Assembly (NCBI GenBank): GCA_021521415.1 | Contig: JAIQDT010007615.1 | Span: 20,110 to 84,109, forward strand | Source of the DNA: Bidens hawaiensis | Taxonomy: Eukaryota > Streptophyta > Magnoliopsida > Asterales > Asteraceae | Direction of reading: 5' to 3' | DNA length: 64,000 nt | Shown here: positions 23,584 to 35,660 of the stretch, piece after piece | Numbering within the stretch: position 1 is the first letter of the stretch | Layout of the letters: each line of letters opens with the position of its first letter | Position numbers and translations under genes: made by a program | The notes under the pieces: generated by a model | Seen by the model: the letters and a program-made list of their open reading frames with translations, nothing else | Told to the model about the DNA's origin: nothing | The model's database searches: none

Positions 23584-25237
23584 ATGTCAGTAACCTTCAT
23601 CCTCATTCTTGCCATGTTCATATATGTTGGTGGGTTTCTAAAGAAGAAATCTTCGAGAAACTCACGTTCATTACCACCTGGCCCAACCCCTTAACCCTTT
23701 TTCGGATGCGCAATCCAAATGCTCCTAAATAAACCCACTTTCCGGTGGATTCATAAGCTTATGGACCAGTTTGATACCCCAATCCTTTGCGTCCGGTTGG
23801 GACCATCAACCCACGTCATTGTGGTTTCCTCACCAGATATTACATGTGACTTCTTAAAAAAACAAGATGAAATATTCATTTCAAGGCCTGACATCATGTG
23901 TGCCGATTTGACAAGTGGCGGATATCTCACTACAATCTTTTCGCCCTTTGGTGAACAATGGAGAAAGATGAAAAGAATTATTAATTGCGAGATGCTTTCG
24001 CCGCCAACGCACAAACGGCTCCCACCTAAGCGTGACGAAGAAGCCAATCAATTGCTTAGATACATACACAATCAAATAGATAAGCAAGACGCTGTCGTGA
24101 AAGGGGTGTTAATAAACATTCGTGTTGTGAGCCAACATTTCTGTGGGAACTTAATGAGGAACATAATTTTTGGGAAAAGATTCTTTGGGCAAGGAATGGA
24201 AGACGGAGGGCCGGGTGAAGAAGAAACAGAATACATGACTGCACTTTTTGTCATCCTGAAGCATCTTTATGCATTTTGCATCACTGATTACTTTCGATGG
24301 TTAAGAGAAAAGACTGACTTTGATGGCCATGAAAGGAAAATGAGGATGGCAATTGAAGTTGTTCGAAAGTACCAAGATCCATTGGTAGACGAACGTATTC
24401 AAATGTGGAACAATGGAGTTAGAAATGAAAATTGTGACTTGCTTGATATTCTTATTAAACATGAAAATCCGAAGCTTACACCGGAGGAAATTAAAGCACA
24501 AATTATTGTAAGTTTTCATATGTGATGTAGCTTTTACACATTACAGTTATGTTTGCATGATATGTCTTTTCTAAAGTTTATCTTTATGTTTTATCAAATA
24601 CAAGGAACTAATGGTGGCCGCAATTGATAATCCGTCTAATGCTGTAGAATGGATAATCGGCGAGATGATTAATGAACCTATGATCCAAAAGAAAGCGGTT
24701 GATGAGTTGAAACATGTAGTAGGTAGCCAAAAGCTAGTCGAGGAACAAGACGTACCGAAACTCAATTACATAAAAGCATGTATCAAGGAAGCTTTTAGGT
24801 TGCATCCAATTTCATCTTTTCTTCCACCCCATGTTTCAACAATGGATACTACAGTTTCCGGTTACTTCATACCCAAGGGTAGCCATGTAATCATAAGTCG
24901 ATATCGGTTGGGAAGGAATCCGAATGTGTGGGTTGATCCATTGCGGTTTAACCCTGATCGACATCTACAAGGAGAAGGAAAACAAGTGGCACTTTCGGAT
25001 AATGGCATGGGGTTGATCTCGTTTAGCACAGGGAAACGTGGTTGTCCTGGAATAACATTAGGCACAACAATGACTACAATGCTATTAGCAAGGATGATCC
25101 AGGGGTTCACATGGGAGGCGCCGGGGAATGAGCGGTCCGTTGAGCTTTTTGAAAGTTATGATGATATTTGCTTGGCAAAACCACTTTTGGCAGTTGCTAA
25201 ACCACGGATGCCACGGTACCTGTACCCTACATATTGA
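23584..25237 (+). pseudogene. CYP79-like cytochrome P450 with one in-frame stop
   Basis: An ATG at 23584 opens a membrane-anchor segment (VTFILILAMFIYVGGF), basic residues and the LPPGP hinge. A TAA at 23692-23694 (codon 37) then replaces the residue normally Trp. The frame stays open to a phase-0 GT-AG intron at 24508-24604 (97 bp) and on to TGA at 25237, 518 codons in all and about full length. CYP79 features: NPSNAVEW in the I helix (about 317-324), EAFR of the K helix (370-373), FNPDRH (423-428) and the haem loop FSTGKRGCPG with Cys 455. The C-helix Arg of WxxxR is Lys. CYP79 enzymes turn amino acids into aldoximes for cyanogenic glucosides, glucosinolates or volatiles, on the ER membrane. 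The substrate cannot be told. Apart from the stop the gene looks intact, so it is a young pseudogene, a null allele or a sequencing error. Confidence 0.85.
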
Positions 25238-26336
25238 CAAGAAACCAAAGTATTTCGAGCACAATGGTATCAAGGTGTGTATAATTCAGTGCCATAGCGC
25301 ACAAATATGTAGATTTTGATGGATGTGCATGTTGGTCATTTAATTTAAATAAAAATATTGACGAGAAGATGTACGTGTTTTAGAGTATAAAATGTCATAA
25401 GTAACAGTCATTGTCTCATTATACACCTCGTTACGATATGAGTGTATTCCATACCTATATAACATTGAATAGTAAAATACATATTTTATCCATTATAACC
25501 ATCTGCGGAACTGCACCTTATGTTGTTCGCCTAAAATAACTACATTTTATGCCCATTATTTGAAACTTTGCACGCATTCAATCATTTTTGTTATGCCATA
25601 TTCAATTTCATGGTTATATTTATCCGTAACCACTAACGTGTGAGGGCATTTTTGTCTTTTTAAAGAATTTTATATTGTATATGAAAGTTTTAATTTGTGC
25701 GAAAATTTTTGAGAAAATTACAATTTTGAGCGAAAGTTGGACTTTCATTGGAGCATTCATGTACGTGGAAATGAGACCGTACAAAAGTTCGGTCATACAC
25801 AAGTTAGGGCTATATGTAAGTTTGGCCAACCGCAACTTAAAGGCCATACATAGCTTAAGTCATTCGCAAGTTAGGTCATGCAAAAGTTTTGCATTAAAAA
25901 GTTTTAGTCATACGAAAGCTTTGGTTATTTGTGAGTTGTGCTATACGAAAGTTTAAACCTCAGGTTTCGAAAATTAATTTAAGCCACAAGTTTCGGATAC
26001 CTGCTAAAGAGATTTTTTTTCATATGACGCTATGCGAAATACCATATGATTAATTCATATGAAAAATCAGTTGTGAAAATTTAATAATGCATGTGGAAAA
26101 ATTATTATGCATAAAATCTCACATCAACCTGCGCGATATAAACATGCGAAGAATTCTGGTCACACAAAAGTAATTTTATTCTGAAACAATTGTAAGTCAC
26201 GCATTTTAATTTGGCGGGCCATGGCCCATGCATAATATAATGTGTAATTGGACAATACGAAAAGTCATGTTAAGAAAAACACATTTACAAACTCGTATAT
26301 TTAGTGTCAGATTAAATGTACCTAACGTTTCTACTT
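25238..26336. other. 3' flank of the P450, no further gene seen
   Basis: The stretch holds the P450 3' region and a decayed short-period repeat (25690-25960). The frames here have no domain pattern. A possible 3' UTR follows the stop, but no single poly(A) signal stands out. Confidence 0.5.
25690..25960. repeat. Decayed minisatellite, ~20-25-bp unit
   Basis: Variants of GTCATACGAAAGTTT, AAGTTTGGCCA and GTCATGCAAAAGTTTT recur about ten times with much drift. The pattern keeps a frame open at 25675-25956, which I do not count as a gene. Confidence 0.6.
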
Positions 26337-26341
26337 ATCAT

Positions 26342-27523
26342 TATTAGGGATGAGCTTTTTTCCCAAACATCCGTACCTGTGCTTGTCTAGTACTCGTATT
26401 TGTACCCGTACATGTCTATTGGATACGGGTATGGGTACGCAAATTTACAGATTATAGGTACGAGTACTTTCGGGTGGATGTACGGGTACAATTACAAGTA
26501 TTACAGGTACTGGTACCCGTTTAGAATATGTAGGGGCTTTTATTAAGTTTACAACACTTATGACTTAACTTTCAAGCGGTATTTTCAAAACATAATATAT
26601 ATTAGTTGAATAAGTTTATTCTCAATTTATATGTGCAAATTCATATATTGTGTATTCGTATATTGTTATTTCATATATGTGTAATTATGTATATAATTAA
26701 ATAACATGTATTAACTTTCTCTCTTGTTTTTTTTTATAGAAATTGTGGAAGTAATAAACTAAGAAAGGGAAAGGGGAATGGATTTTATATTATGACTGAT
26801 TTGTTTCATTTTTAGTTTTGGTAATTATGTTTTGCTTGCGGTATTAGAGTTTTGGCATTATAGATAATTGATTGTCAGTATCGTACCGTTACCAATACCA
26901 AGTTTAGTGAAGATTTTTTTTTTAAAAAAAAAAGAACAAAGAGGTACCAAAGTGAGTACCGTATCTAAAGTACTTGTACACGTACCCATACCAGTACCTG
27001 TACCTGTACCTAGAGATGGTCAAAAAAACCGGTCCGGGAACCGGTTTGCCGGTTTAAACCGGAAACCGGTTTTTATGAAAACCGGTTTTTTAAAAACCGG
27101 TTTGACCGGTTTACAAACCGCCGGTTCGTATTTCGGTTACAAGTTTTAGAGCCAAAACCGGTTAACAAACCGGTTAATGGAAAAACCGGTTTTTTTTAAA
27201 ACCGGTTATTATGAAAAAAACCGGTTATTAACCGGTTATTTTAAAAAAAAAACCGGTTAACCGGTTATTAACCGGTTCTAACCGGTTTCTAAACCGGTCC
27301 TAACCGGTTAGACCGGTTAGGGTTTTGACATACAAAAACCGGTTATTAACCGGTCCGGTTATTAACCGAACCGGTTTTTTTAAAAAAACCGATTTGTGCA
27401 CCTCTACCTGTACCATATAATTCGGGTACGGGTATGGGTACCAAGATTTACTTATTTTAGGTACGGGTACTTTCAGGTACAAATACGGGTATAGGTACGG
27501 GTACGGTCCTGATCTCATCCCTA
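26342..27523. mobile_element. hAT-like non-autonomous element (outer)
   Basis: The left end has TAGGGATGAGC (26345) and the right end CTCATCCCTA (to 27523). These short inverted ends are like the Ac/Ds TAGGGATG type. Flanks CTTATCAT (26334-26341) and CTTGTCAT (27524-27531) form an 8-bp duplication with one mismatch, and three extra bases lie at the left end. Both subterminal regions are packed with GGTACGGGTA/TACCCGTACC copies, as expected of transposase-binding repeats in hAT elements. There is no transposase frame. A second hAT-like element sits inside. Confidence 0.75.
27011..27406. mobile_element. hAT-like MITE (inner), AACCGGTT-rich
   Basis: The ends are TAGAGATGGTCA and GTGCACCTCTA, imperfect inverted repeats. 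An exact 8-bp duplication CCTGTACC flanks it (27003-27010 and 27407-27414), the size made by hAT transposases. The 396-bp interior is dominated by AACCGGTT, ACCGGTTTTT and GGTTATTAACCGG repeats on both strands. It was inserted into the GTACC-rich arm of the outer element, so it is younger. Confidence 0.82.
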
Positions 27524-27531
27524 CTTGTCAT

Positions 27532-28002
27532 ACCCCTTATTCTAAACTTTCAATTCATTTAACAATTTTATTTGACACATTACTCCCATTTAATATATTG
27601 TTAATATTATAGTAGCAGTTTATTACTTAAATACACTATATAATGTTTTATTTATTAATAAACATAGGAATGTGTTTTAAAACATGCAAGCTATCTCCAA
27701 AAACTATTAAAAAATCTCTCTAAACAATGAAAACAATTATAGAAAAAAATATATTTTGAAATAGAAATGGCTTTTTGTTATTAAAAAAAACAATAAATTG
27801 TTTTCAAAATATAAAAATAGTAAAATATATTCTTAAGGTGTTTGAAGAAAATAATAATAAAAGATAACAATATAACAAAAAAGGAAATAAAAAAGGTTTG
27901 AATTATATAAATGTTAAACTTGAGGGAGTAGGTACGTTTTGTAAAAATGAGATTGAGGGTGTACGTTTTTATGGGCTTTAGTATTATATATATATATATA
28001 TA
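27532..28002. other. AT-rich DNA ending in a TA microsatellite
   Basis: No gene was seen. A TA tract at 27984-28002 marks the left edge of the next element. Confidence 0.6.
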
Positions 28003-30832
28003 GGTATTGGTTCATTTCAGAAGTTTTTTTACAGCGAGAAGTGCGAGAAGTGATATTAACCAATCATGTATTTTCTTTTTTTTTCTTTTTTTAATTTATG
28101 TTAAAGGGTAAACAGGTCATATCATATATTTTTTATATTTGGTATGTTTTAATAACCTGCGTATGCCTCGTCTTCATCGATCGTCACTTTCAATTTTTGA
28201 TTTCACAATCCCAGATAACAAGGCTTTCAAACCATCATCGCATATCGTGTCTAGATTGATTGTTGAAGATGACGTCCAATTCGTTTGTGATATTCAACAG
28301 GCGTATGTTATGCCCAATATTATTCTTCCCTAAATCAGCCCTAAATCTTTATCGGTTCAGGAACATCAGGTTTTACTTCTCGTTAATCTTTACATCAATT
28401 TCGTTTTACCAATCTAATTTCGATTTACCAATGTTTTCAAATTATCCGTGAGAATTGGAATTTAATTTATTATGTTTCAACAAAACTAATAGGATGAATT
28501 TTCTAGTAACTGATGAAGTTTTGATCTTATGATTTATAATTACTTATGATTTTCTGATTACAACACCCGAGTTTGGTAATCAGGTCAACGCATGGATACC
28601 GGACTTTGTTATCTTTATTCCACCTTTGCTCAGTTTCACAGTCATTGTGGTGGTATCAAGATTGTTCACCAAATAGTATCCCAAATTACCAGGTATTCCG
28701 TCCAACGTCATCCCAATAAACTTACCAAAACCCATTGCCTTCACACACTCTTTCTGTGTATTTGATAGTTTTTTCATCGCATTAAACAAAGAGTGCGGAG
28801 ACGATCTTGTCCTAATACTAGGCACATCGTACTTCTCATACTTCACCTTTCCTTTCAACTTCTCCTGTTTTGGTTCTACTAGTTCCTGATTTCCTACATT
28901 AGGTTGCTCGTCCATAAAGTCGTCATCAACATCCATTAATGCCTTGGTCACCCCATCACCACCAGGAGAACCACCTTCATCATCACCAACTTTGCCTATA
29001 ATTATATAAAATATAAGTTAACAACCACATAAATATCCCAGAAACTAATACAAATAGTCGACATGCTTTTCATACTGAATACCCTTACCTCTCAGTTTCT
29101 TCTTAGCGGGTGAGCGTTGTCCTTTCCGCACCTTTGTGGTTGCTGAAATGTTTTCGACATCACCTACACGCACATTTATTGCTTTAATATCAATCCATTA
29201 TTTTTAAAATACACAACCAACACTGATTTATCACAAAACAACAAACCTTTAACCATACGTTGAATCTCCTCCTCCGCATCCACATCAACAGGGTTCCCAT
29301 ATCATTGAAAAACTTTGAAAAGCTTTTTTTGATCGCAATCCTTTCGCTTTTTCGCTCTACACAACAGAAACAAAACCTTTATTGAAAAAACCTCACCAAC
29401 CACAGTAAAAATCTATTATATACAAAAAACTAAAAAACCACTTAACAAAAACGTACTTGTCGACATACTAAAACTTGGCTATTTCCGCTTAAGACCTGCA
29501 ACTCAAAGCAAACTATCAATTCTCTCAACAACCATACTACTTTACTCATCTACACGGAACACTCATATCGACCAACTGATTATGAACATCAGGTTCTCTC
29601 AGGTCAACCAAAATGTATCTACACAGTCTAAACCAAATTTAGAAACTAACCGACGTAGTTGTACATACACAAACTTTCAAAATCAACCGACTACGCAAAA
29701 CAACAAACATAGCAACACGGTGCACCCATCTACACATCACCTAATAACTCCTACACACAAACATTTAGATTAGCCATTTCAATTTATACCAACATGGTTC
29801 ACCCACTAACTTGTATCTACACGGTATTACAACTTCTGATTGTATCTAGACGGTATTACAACTTTTGACTACCTTGACTGACCACCACTATATTGTAACT
29901 ACACAATCCTTACAAAATACCCGACTACGCAACACCACAAACATAACAACCTCGTTCACCCATCGCCACAACACCATATAACACATACACACAACACACT
30001 AGACATAAACACCTAACAACAGCTTCAATTGCTAACAACAACTAACTTCACCACTCGCTGTAGATGTAATTATCACCCTCTTATGTAGGTACAATAGTTG
30101 CCAAATTAGAGTTGACATATCACACAAATAACCAAACATATTTCAAACCCTAAAACTATCGACGTTAACACAGCATACATCATCATCCATCTTATTTTGT
30201 TAACGGCGCACATCATTATCATTCACATACGCTACATCTAACCACATAAAAACACACACTGCACAAATCCTACACCAACAATCGATGAACATACCTTCGA
30301 CACTTTGTGTAGCTCAGGAACCGATAAACCACTAATGCGTCTTCAACAACAATGGGCAAACAATTGACTACCGGCGGATGCTTCTTATACTCAGACGATT
30401 GTAATCACAAGCTTTAATTGTGTCGATTGTGTATCTCGATTTGATACAAAAGAGGATTTTTAGGCTAGATCAGTGTTGTACTGGTTGTTATAAATAATTA
30501 GGATATATAAGATGATTCTTTTCATTGGTTTTTGTGTCGTCATCGTCTAATGGAAGGGATTAGATTAGTTGAAATTGGATGGAATAGTTGGCGCCTCTAT
30601 AATTGTGTATAACTCTGAGAGTGAAATAAGGGATTCTAAAACCAGTTCCTTTTTAACAGCTACACAGAAATTACTAGTTTGCCCTCTCCAGCCATTATAA
30701 ACTACTAACAAGTCCTTTTTTATTTACTAATATGACATCTTGTTAAATCCACCATTGATCTTTTTCATCAATGGTTGTGATTAACTTCTCGCACTTCTCG
30801 CTGCAAGATTACTTCTCGCAAGATCCATCCCC
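28003..30832 (-). mobile_element. TA-flanked MULE-like element carrying a Ulp1-type gene fragment
   Basis: The left end holds ACAGCGAGAAGTGCGAGAAG, and the right end is its inverted match (CTTCTCGCACTTCTCGCTG). The outer parts of both ends also match imperfectly, out to AGGTATTGG and CCATCCCCT. TA microsatellites flank both sides (27984-28002, 30833-30847). MULEs with AGAAGTG-type ends, TA-tract sites and Ulp1-like cargo are known in plants (Kaonashi-type in Arabidopsis is one such group). The assignment is by cargo and end style. No transposase was seen. Confidence 0.7.
28580..29476 (-). pseudogene. Broken Ulp1-associated gene fragment (MULE cargo)
   Basis: Minus-strand exons can be traced. 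A tiny first exon starts at the ATG near 29476. Exons near 29354-29249 and 29163-29090 follow. A main exon runs from an acceptor at 28995-28998 to a stop at 28580. The main exon encodes SLFNAMKKLSNTQKECVKAM and then GIPGNLGYYLVNNLD, TMTVKLSKGG and KITKSGIHALT. That is the N-terminal domain seen upstream of the C48 (Ulp1 SUMO-protease) domain in MULE-borne plant genes. A TGA replaces the Trp expected after HALT, and another stop lies in exon 2. No protease His-Asp-Cys domain follows, so the cargo is truncated as well as broken. Confidence 0.65.
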
Positions 30833-32026
30833 TATATATATATATATGTGTGTGTGTGATGTATATGACACATTTATTTAATCTCTAATGGATAAATGGT
30901 TTTCTTTTCATATTCTCTATGATTTATTAAACGTAATCATTAATAAACACGAATTTGCTCTCTACAAGATCATTCATTTGCCTGTTCATCACATTCCGGG
31001 TAGAGAGAATCATCTTCATAGTTTGTTACATATGTTTCTATGCTATTTTTGTTTATAGCATAGATATATATCCATCAAAAGGATGAATCACATAATTTCA
31101 AGTTTACAAAGTGGGAAAAGGCATTATGTACAATGAACAACAAATCAAACGTATCCTAATTAACCAACATCTCTAATAATAAAAGTCAATTTTCAGTCTT
31201 CAAAAAATCTTAATTTCTATGCAGTTTTTTGATGTATTCTCAGTCCTTGGAAGAGATAAGAATATATAAAGAATGGTAATACAACATATAACATTGAATG
31301 CATCTAATCAAATTTCCACCCCTAAAATCTGTAATGTAAATCTGAAGTCTAATATTCATACATTTACAAAGAATAATAAATGAATTACTCGATGTATTCA
31401 TAAACATAAACAAAGTGAAAATGTCACATATACCAACATCAAAATCATTTGCTCGATTTGAAGTAGTCCAAATAAGATTAATAGACAAAAAAAACGTGGA
31501 AGACAAATTGGTTCCAAAGATAAAACCCACGAAAATCAAATGAGTAGAATAAAGCAGTTGGTATAACCCTAGAAGAGGTTACATTCAAAACCACATAAAA
31601 GATTATTGATATAACGCCGAGTGGAGGTAAATGTCTTAGAAGAGACTAACATATTTTTTATGATTATTTACAACTGCATATCATACTATGAATGATTAAA
31701 TATTATTTTTTTCAAATTATTATTAATTTTGTATGTCTCTTAGTATGTTCTGCATACATAATGACATATAGACAAATTTTAATACAAATCAAATGTACTA
31801 AAGGGCTTACTTGTAAATTTTGATTATAACTACTTAGGTTTTAAATAAGGACTGTAATACGATTAATGGGGTATTGAGCTGATGTTCAATTTAATGTTTG
31901 TATTTCTCTGCTCTAGTGTGAGTATAAAGCTAAAATGAGTATTAACTTCAGATTAGACTTATCTAATACTCATAATAAATGATTACTCGGCCAAGTGGAA
32001 GAATGTAATAATATATATATATATAT
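30833..32026. other. TA/TG microsatellite, then AT-rich DNA with no gene seen
   Basis: TA then TG tracts occupy 30833-30860. The rest has only short frames, including 31240-31539 minus, without a domain pattern. A second TA tract at about 32009-32026 borders the next element. Confidence 0.55.
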
Positions 32027-32027
32027 A

Positions 32028-32210
32028 GCAAGGTTAAAATAAGAAGTAAAACTATCCTAAGAAGTGTAAGAAGTGTTTTTTACCCTTAAAAAAATAAAAC
32101 ACACCAAACTAAAAACACACTAACAATATCCACCATCAGATGATCACATCCAACGCCCGATATTACTTCTCACACTTCTTACAAATAACTCACTTCTTAT
32201 TCTAACCCCA

Positions 32211-32255
<45 letters not shown>

Positions 32256-32340
32256 TCCACCATCAGATGATCACATCCAACGCCCGATATTACTTCTCAC
32301 ACTTCTTACAAATAACTCACTTCTTATTCTAACCCCACCC
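32028..32340. mobile_element. TA-flanked MITE plus exact partial duplication
   Basis: A ~185-bp MITE spans 32028-32212. Its left end GGTTAAAATAAGAAGT and right end ACTTCTTATTCTAACC are inverted matches, and AGAAGTG repeats lie inside each end. TA tracts flank it. The 88 bases at 32125-32212 are repeated without visible change at 32252-32339 after a TA tract, a tandem duplication with a 127-bp offset. Confidence 0.75.
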
Positions 32341-32379
<39 letters not shown>

Positions 32380-32384
32380 GTGTG

Positions 32385-32640
32385 GGAGTGTTATCCTAAA
32401 TTTAAGTAGTTTCCTAGAAAGACTAGGAATAAATCATAGTCAATGGATTATTTCAATCAATGCTTAAGATTCAAAATTACCAATAACCGACATAGTTTTC
32501 TAGAATCACTCTTTAATCATTTTAACCGACATAGTTTCCTAGAATTATTCTTTAACCATCATTTTTAGTGCCAAATGTCAAAATTTTGTTGGTTCTTACC
32601 ATTTCTAGGAAACTCCTTATTCTTATTTGAAATATTTTCT
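32385..32640. mobile_element. TA-flanked MITE, second family member
   Basis: The left end holds AGTAGTTTCCTAGAAA and the right end the inverted TTTCTAGGAAACTCC, with weaker matching outward. TA/TG tracts flank it at about 32340-32384 and 32641-32652. There is no coding content. An internal CGACATAGTTTYCTAGAAT block is repeated. Confidence 0.6.
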
Positions 32641-34139
32641 ATATATATATATAGCAATGTTAAAATAAAAAGATTTAGATTCATGAGAAGTGTAGGAAAC
32701 AATATGGACCCTTAGATTACATTTAACATATAAGGGTAGGATAGTCCACATTGTCTTTCTTTATTCTAGGTAATTTTTGAATTAATTATCAATTTTGCTA
32801 ATTTTGTGGATCAATTGTAGCTAAAATTTTCTTTCATTATTCTTGCAAGTATACGATCCAAACATGTTTATGTCATGCTCGTTTGAAACATTGAAACAAT
32901 TTCCTAAATCATCACAGAGGTGCTCTCCAAATCAATCAGATGGTCTTTGGTGACATCAATTTCAATTCTTTTTCTTATTTCTATTTTCCTCAAAGTTGTC
33001 TCACAATAATTTATAGTTAATTATAATATTTAGATATGAATATGGTTGCTAATATTCATTTTATATGTACAGGACAAGTGATGTTGAATACACGGCACTG
33101 ATAATCTTCATTAATTTGTAAAAAATGGCTTAGCAAACATTTAGAGCCCACGGTAGGACATGGTTTTATTTTTAAAATATGAATCGCATCAATTGTAAAA
33201 AAACAAATAAAGAAAAACCTTTTTTTATATATAGGAAAGATGTATTATATCATTTTTTTTCATTGTAATTACGTAATTCATTGTATTCTTGTTCTTTGTA
33301 ATTATGGTTAGATGAATTCTAGTTATTATGAAAGTTAATTACTTTATAAAGATGGTTGGTGTGTTTATGTGTGAGGCCCCGTTACCGGTGCCCTACTTTG
33401 GACGTTGGATTTACTTATAAATACAGTTCTAAATATCAGAGTTAATAAAACTTTACGCGGAATATAAAACTTTCATAAACATTACATATTAATCTATATC
33501 TTGTCTTAAAACATTCTTTGTCTTTCAATATTCAAACGTAAAACATAAAACAACTTGCGTCTTCAGATGCTAGGCTTTCATTCTTCTGCCATGTGTCCTC
33601 GCTCAAGCCAGCTGTCTCATCCTACTTACCTACGTGCATACTAAAAGTCAGCAACGCTGAGTGAGTTCTAGTTAATCATACATCATACAATACACACACT
33701 TACTGTAAGGCCCCGAACCCGGTGACCCTACTTTAGCGTCGGATTTACTCATAAACACAGTTCTTCAAATCAGAGTTTATTAAAACTTTTCGCAGAATAT
33801 AAAACATCAATTATTTGTTACAAACATTAAATCTTTTCTTTGATACCATAACACAAAACTTTATATTTAAAACATCTTTACTTCTTTCTTCAGATGCCAG
33901 CCGTTCAATCCATGCCGTGTGTCATCCTCATGCTAACTCTATAATCAGTACGCTGAGTGAGTTCTAGTTAATCGAACGCCATACAATACATACACATACA
34001 TACATATCTGTAGATACATATCCATACTTCACTAGTTACCCTTCTGTTCTACATACATACTCGCTACCATACATACATACATATCTACAATCACTAACCT
34101 CAGTCTACCGAGAGTACGTTCATAGTTCACCGTCTATAC

Positions 34140-34620
34140 CTGTACTCAAGGTCGTGAACACGTACAAGGTTCGCAGTCCTTACCTATGTTCACCATTTAT
34201 GGTACGTACAAGGATCGCGGTCCTTCCCTATACCATAGTACATCCACAACACGTACAAGGTTCACAGTCCTTCCTTATGTTGCAACCTAATTCATAGCAC
34301 GTACGAGGTTCGCAGTCCTCCCCTATGCTACAAAATCAGCACGTATAAGGTTCACAGTCCTTTCCTATGCTGAAATACATCCACAACACGTACAAGGTTC
34401 GCAGTCCTTCCCTATGTTGCAACCTAATTCATAGCACGTACGAGGTTCGCAGTCCTCCCCTATGCTACAAATACAGCACGTATAAGGTTCACAGTCCTTT
34501 CCTATGCTGACGCCTATTTACATTACGTATAAGGTTCGCAGTCCTTATCTACGTTTACATATATCATCTACTTCACGTATAAGGCTCGCAGTCCTTAACT
34601 ACGCCATCACCAGCCGAGTC
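34140..34620 (-). repeat. Tandem array in the solo LTR, CACGTACAAGGTTCGCAGTC units
   Basis: About ten units contain CACGTAYRAGGTTCRCAGTCC plus a CCTATG-like tail, with spacing alternating between roughly 35 and 60 bases. It lies where the other LTRs carry the CCGACCCTAATAAT-type array, but the unit differs. Confidence 0.85.
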
Positions 34621-35335
34621 TATGTCCGACAGAAGCTAGAGGGATTTGCCATCCTAACTTACTATGTCGAACGTAGAACTCACATGCCATTCGTGTACCT
34701 ATATACACATACTTACATTATAACATGAGAACACTCTAGGCATTCCTTACCTCATTCATTTAACAACCATACCCCTTGTCGTTACGTGCAATATCCGAAG
34801 ATCGTTCACGCCCCGACAAGTATTCATTTGAAATATTCATACATCTTCGATATATAATATTCGTACCTTTATTTTTAACCTGACAGTACGCGCAATATCC
34901 GAAGATCGTTCGCGTACCGACAAACAATCATTCATATCTATCACACATATCACATATGACATACACTTATCACTTAGGATAAATGTATTAACAACACATC
35001 GAGTATGCACACAGCCCCGAAAACATAACAAGGAATGGGGCCAGAAACTCACCTGAACACGGTTACGTTCACCGTTAATCGTAATCCCTTTCTTCAGCTG
35101 TGCACGGCTGACTGTATAACAAGTACACGTATCAAACAACTATCACTACTCATATCATCTTTCCAGTCTTAACTACTACCCATAAAGAACGGGGGTCCGG
35201 GGGCAGCGCCCCTGGCAGCGGGGTCTAGGGGCGGCAGCCCCTAGCAGGGTCCAAGGGGCAGAGCCCCTGGCAGGGTCCAATGTGTTAACTGTCTTAACAC
35301 ATTTTCCATTAGGTTTTTAATTTATTTTCTAAGCG

Positions 35336-35660
35336 AACTTAACTTTAGGCGAAGTTAAACCTTAGGCGAACTTAGCTTTAGGCGAAGTTAAACCTTAGGC
35401 GAACTTAGCTTTAGGCGAAGTTAAACCATAGGCGAACTTAGCTTTAGGCGAAGTTAAACCTTAGGCGAACTTAGCTTTAGGCGAAGTTAACCATTAGGCG
35501 AACTTAGCTTTAGGCGAAGTTCATCAGGCGAACTTAGCTTTAGGCGAAGTTAAACCTTAGGCGAACTTAGCTTTAGGCGAAGTTAACCATTAGGCGAACT
35601 TAGCTTTAGGCGAAGTTCATCAAGCAAACTTAGCCTGCAGGCGAAGTTCATCAGGCGAAC
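35336..35660 (-). repeat. Tandem array, GCGAACTTAGCTTTAGGCGA units
   Basis: About ten units of ~33 bases combine GGCGAACTTAGCTTTA with GGCGAAGTTAAACCTTA. Scattered GCGAACTT copies also occur at 37262-37490 and 44505-44720 in the copy 2 LTRs, and as AAGTTCGC at 49495-49640. Confidence 0.88.

Noticed and set aside
23493..23732. 79-codon frame starting upstream of the P450 ATG
   Set aside because: It is out of frame with the P450, whose anchor and LPPGP hinge are read from 23584.
24508..24525. P450 frame running on past 24507 to a stop at 24525
   Set aside because: A phase-0 GTAAGT donor and a matching AG acceptor at 24603-24604 restore the family sequence, so this is intron read-through.
27300..27518. 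Minus frame with repeated PYPYLY peptides
   Set aside because: It is a translation of the GGTACGGGTA repeats of the hAT-like element.
28003..30832. Helitron as an explanation for the Ulp1-carrying element
   Set aside because: Ends are inverted repeats flanked by TA tracts, with no TC start or CTRR hairpin end.
31240..31539. 99-codon minus frame in AT-rich DNA
   Set aside because: No motif, biased composition and no neighbouring exon signals.
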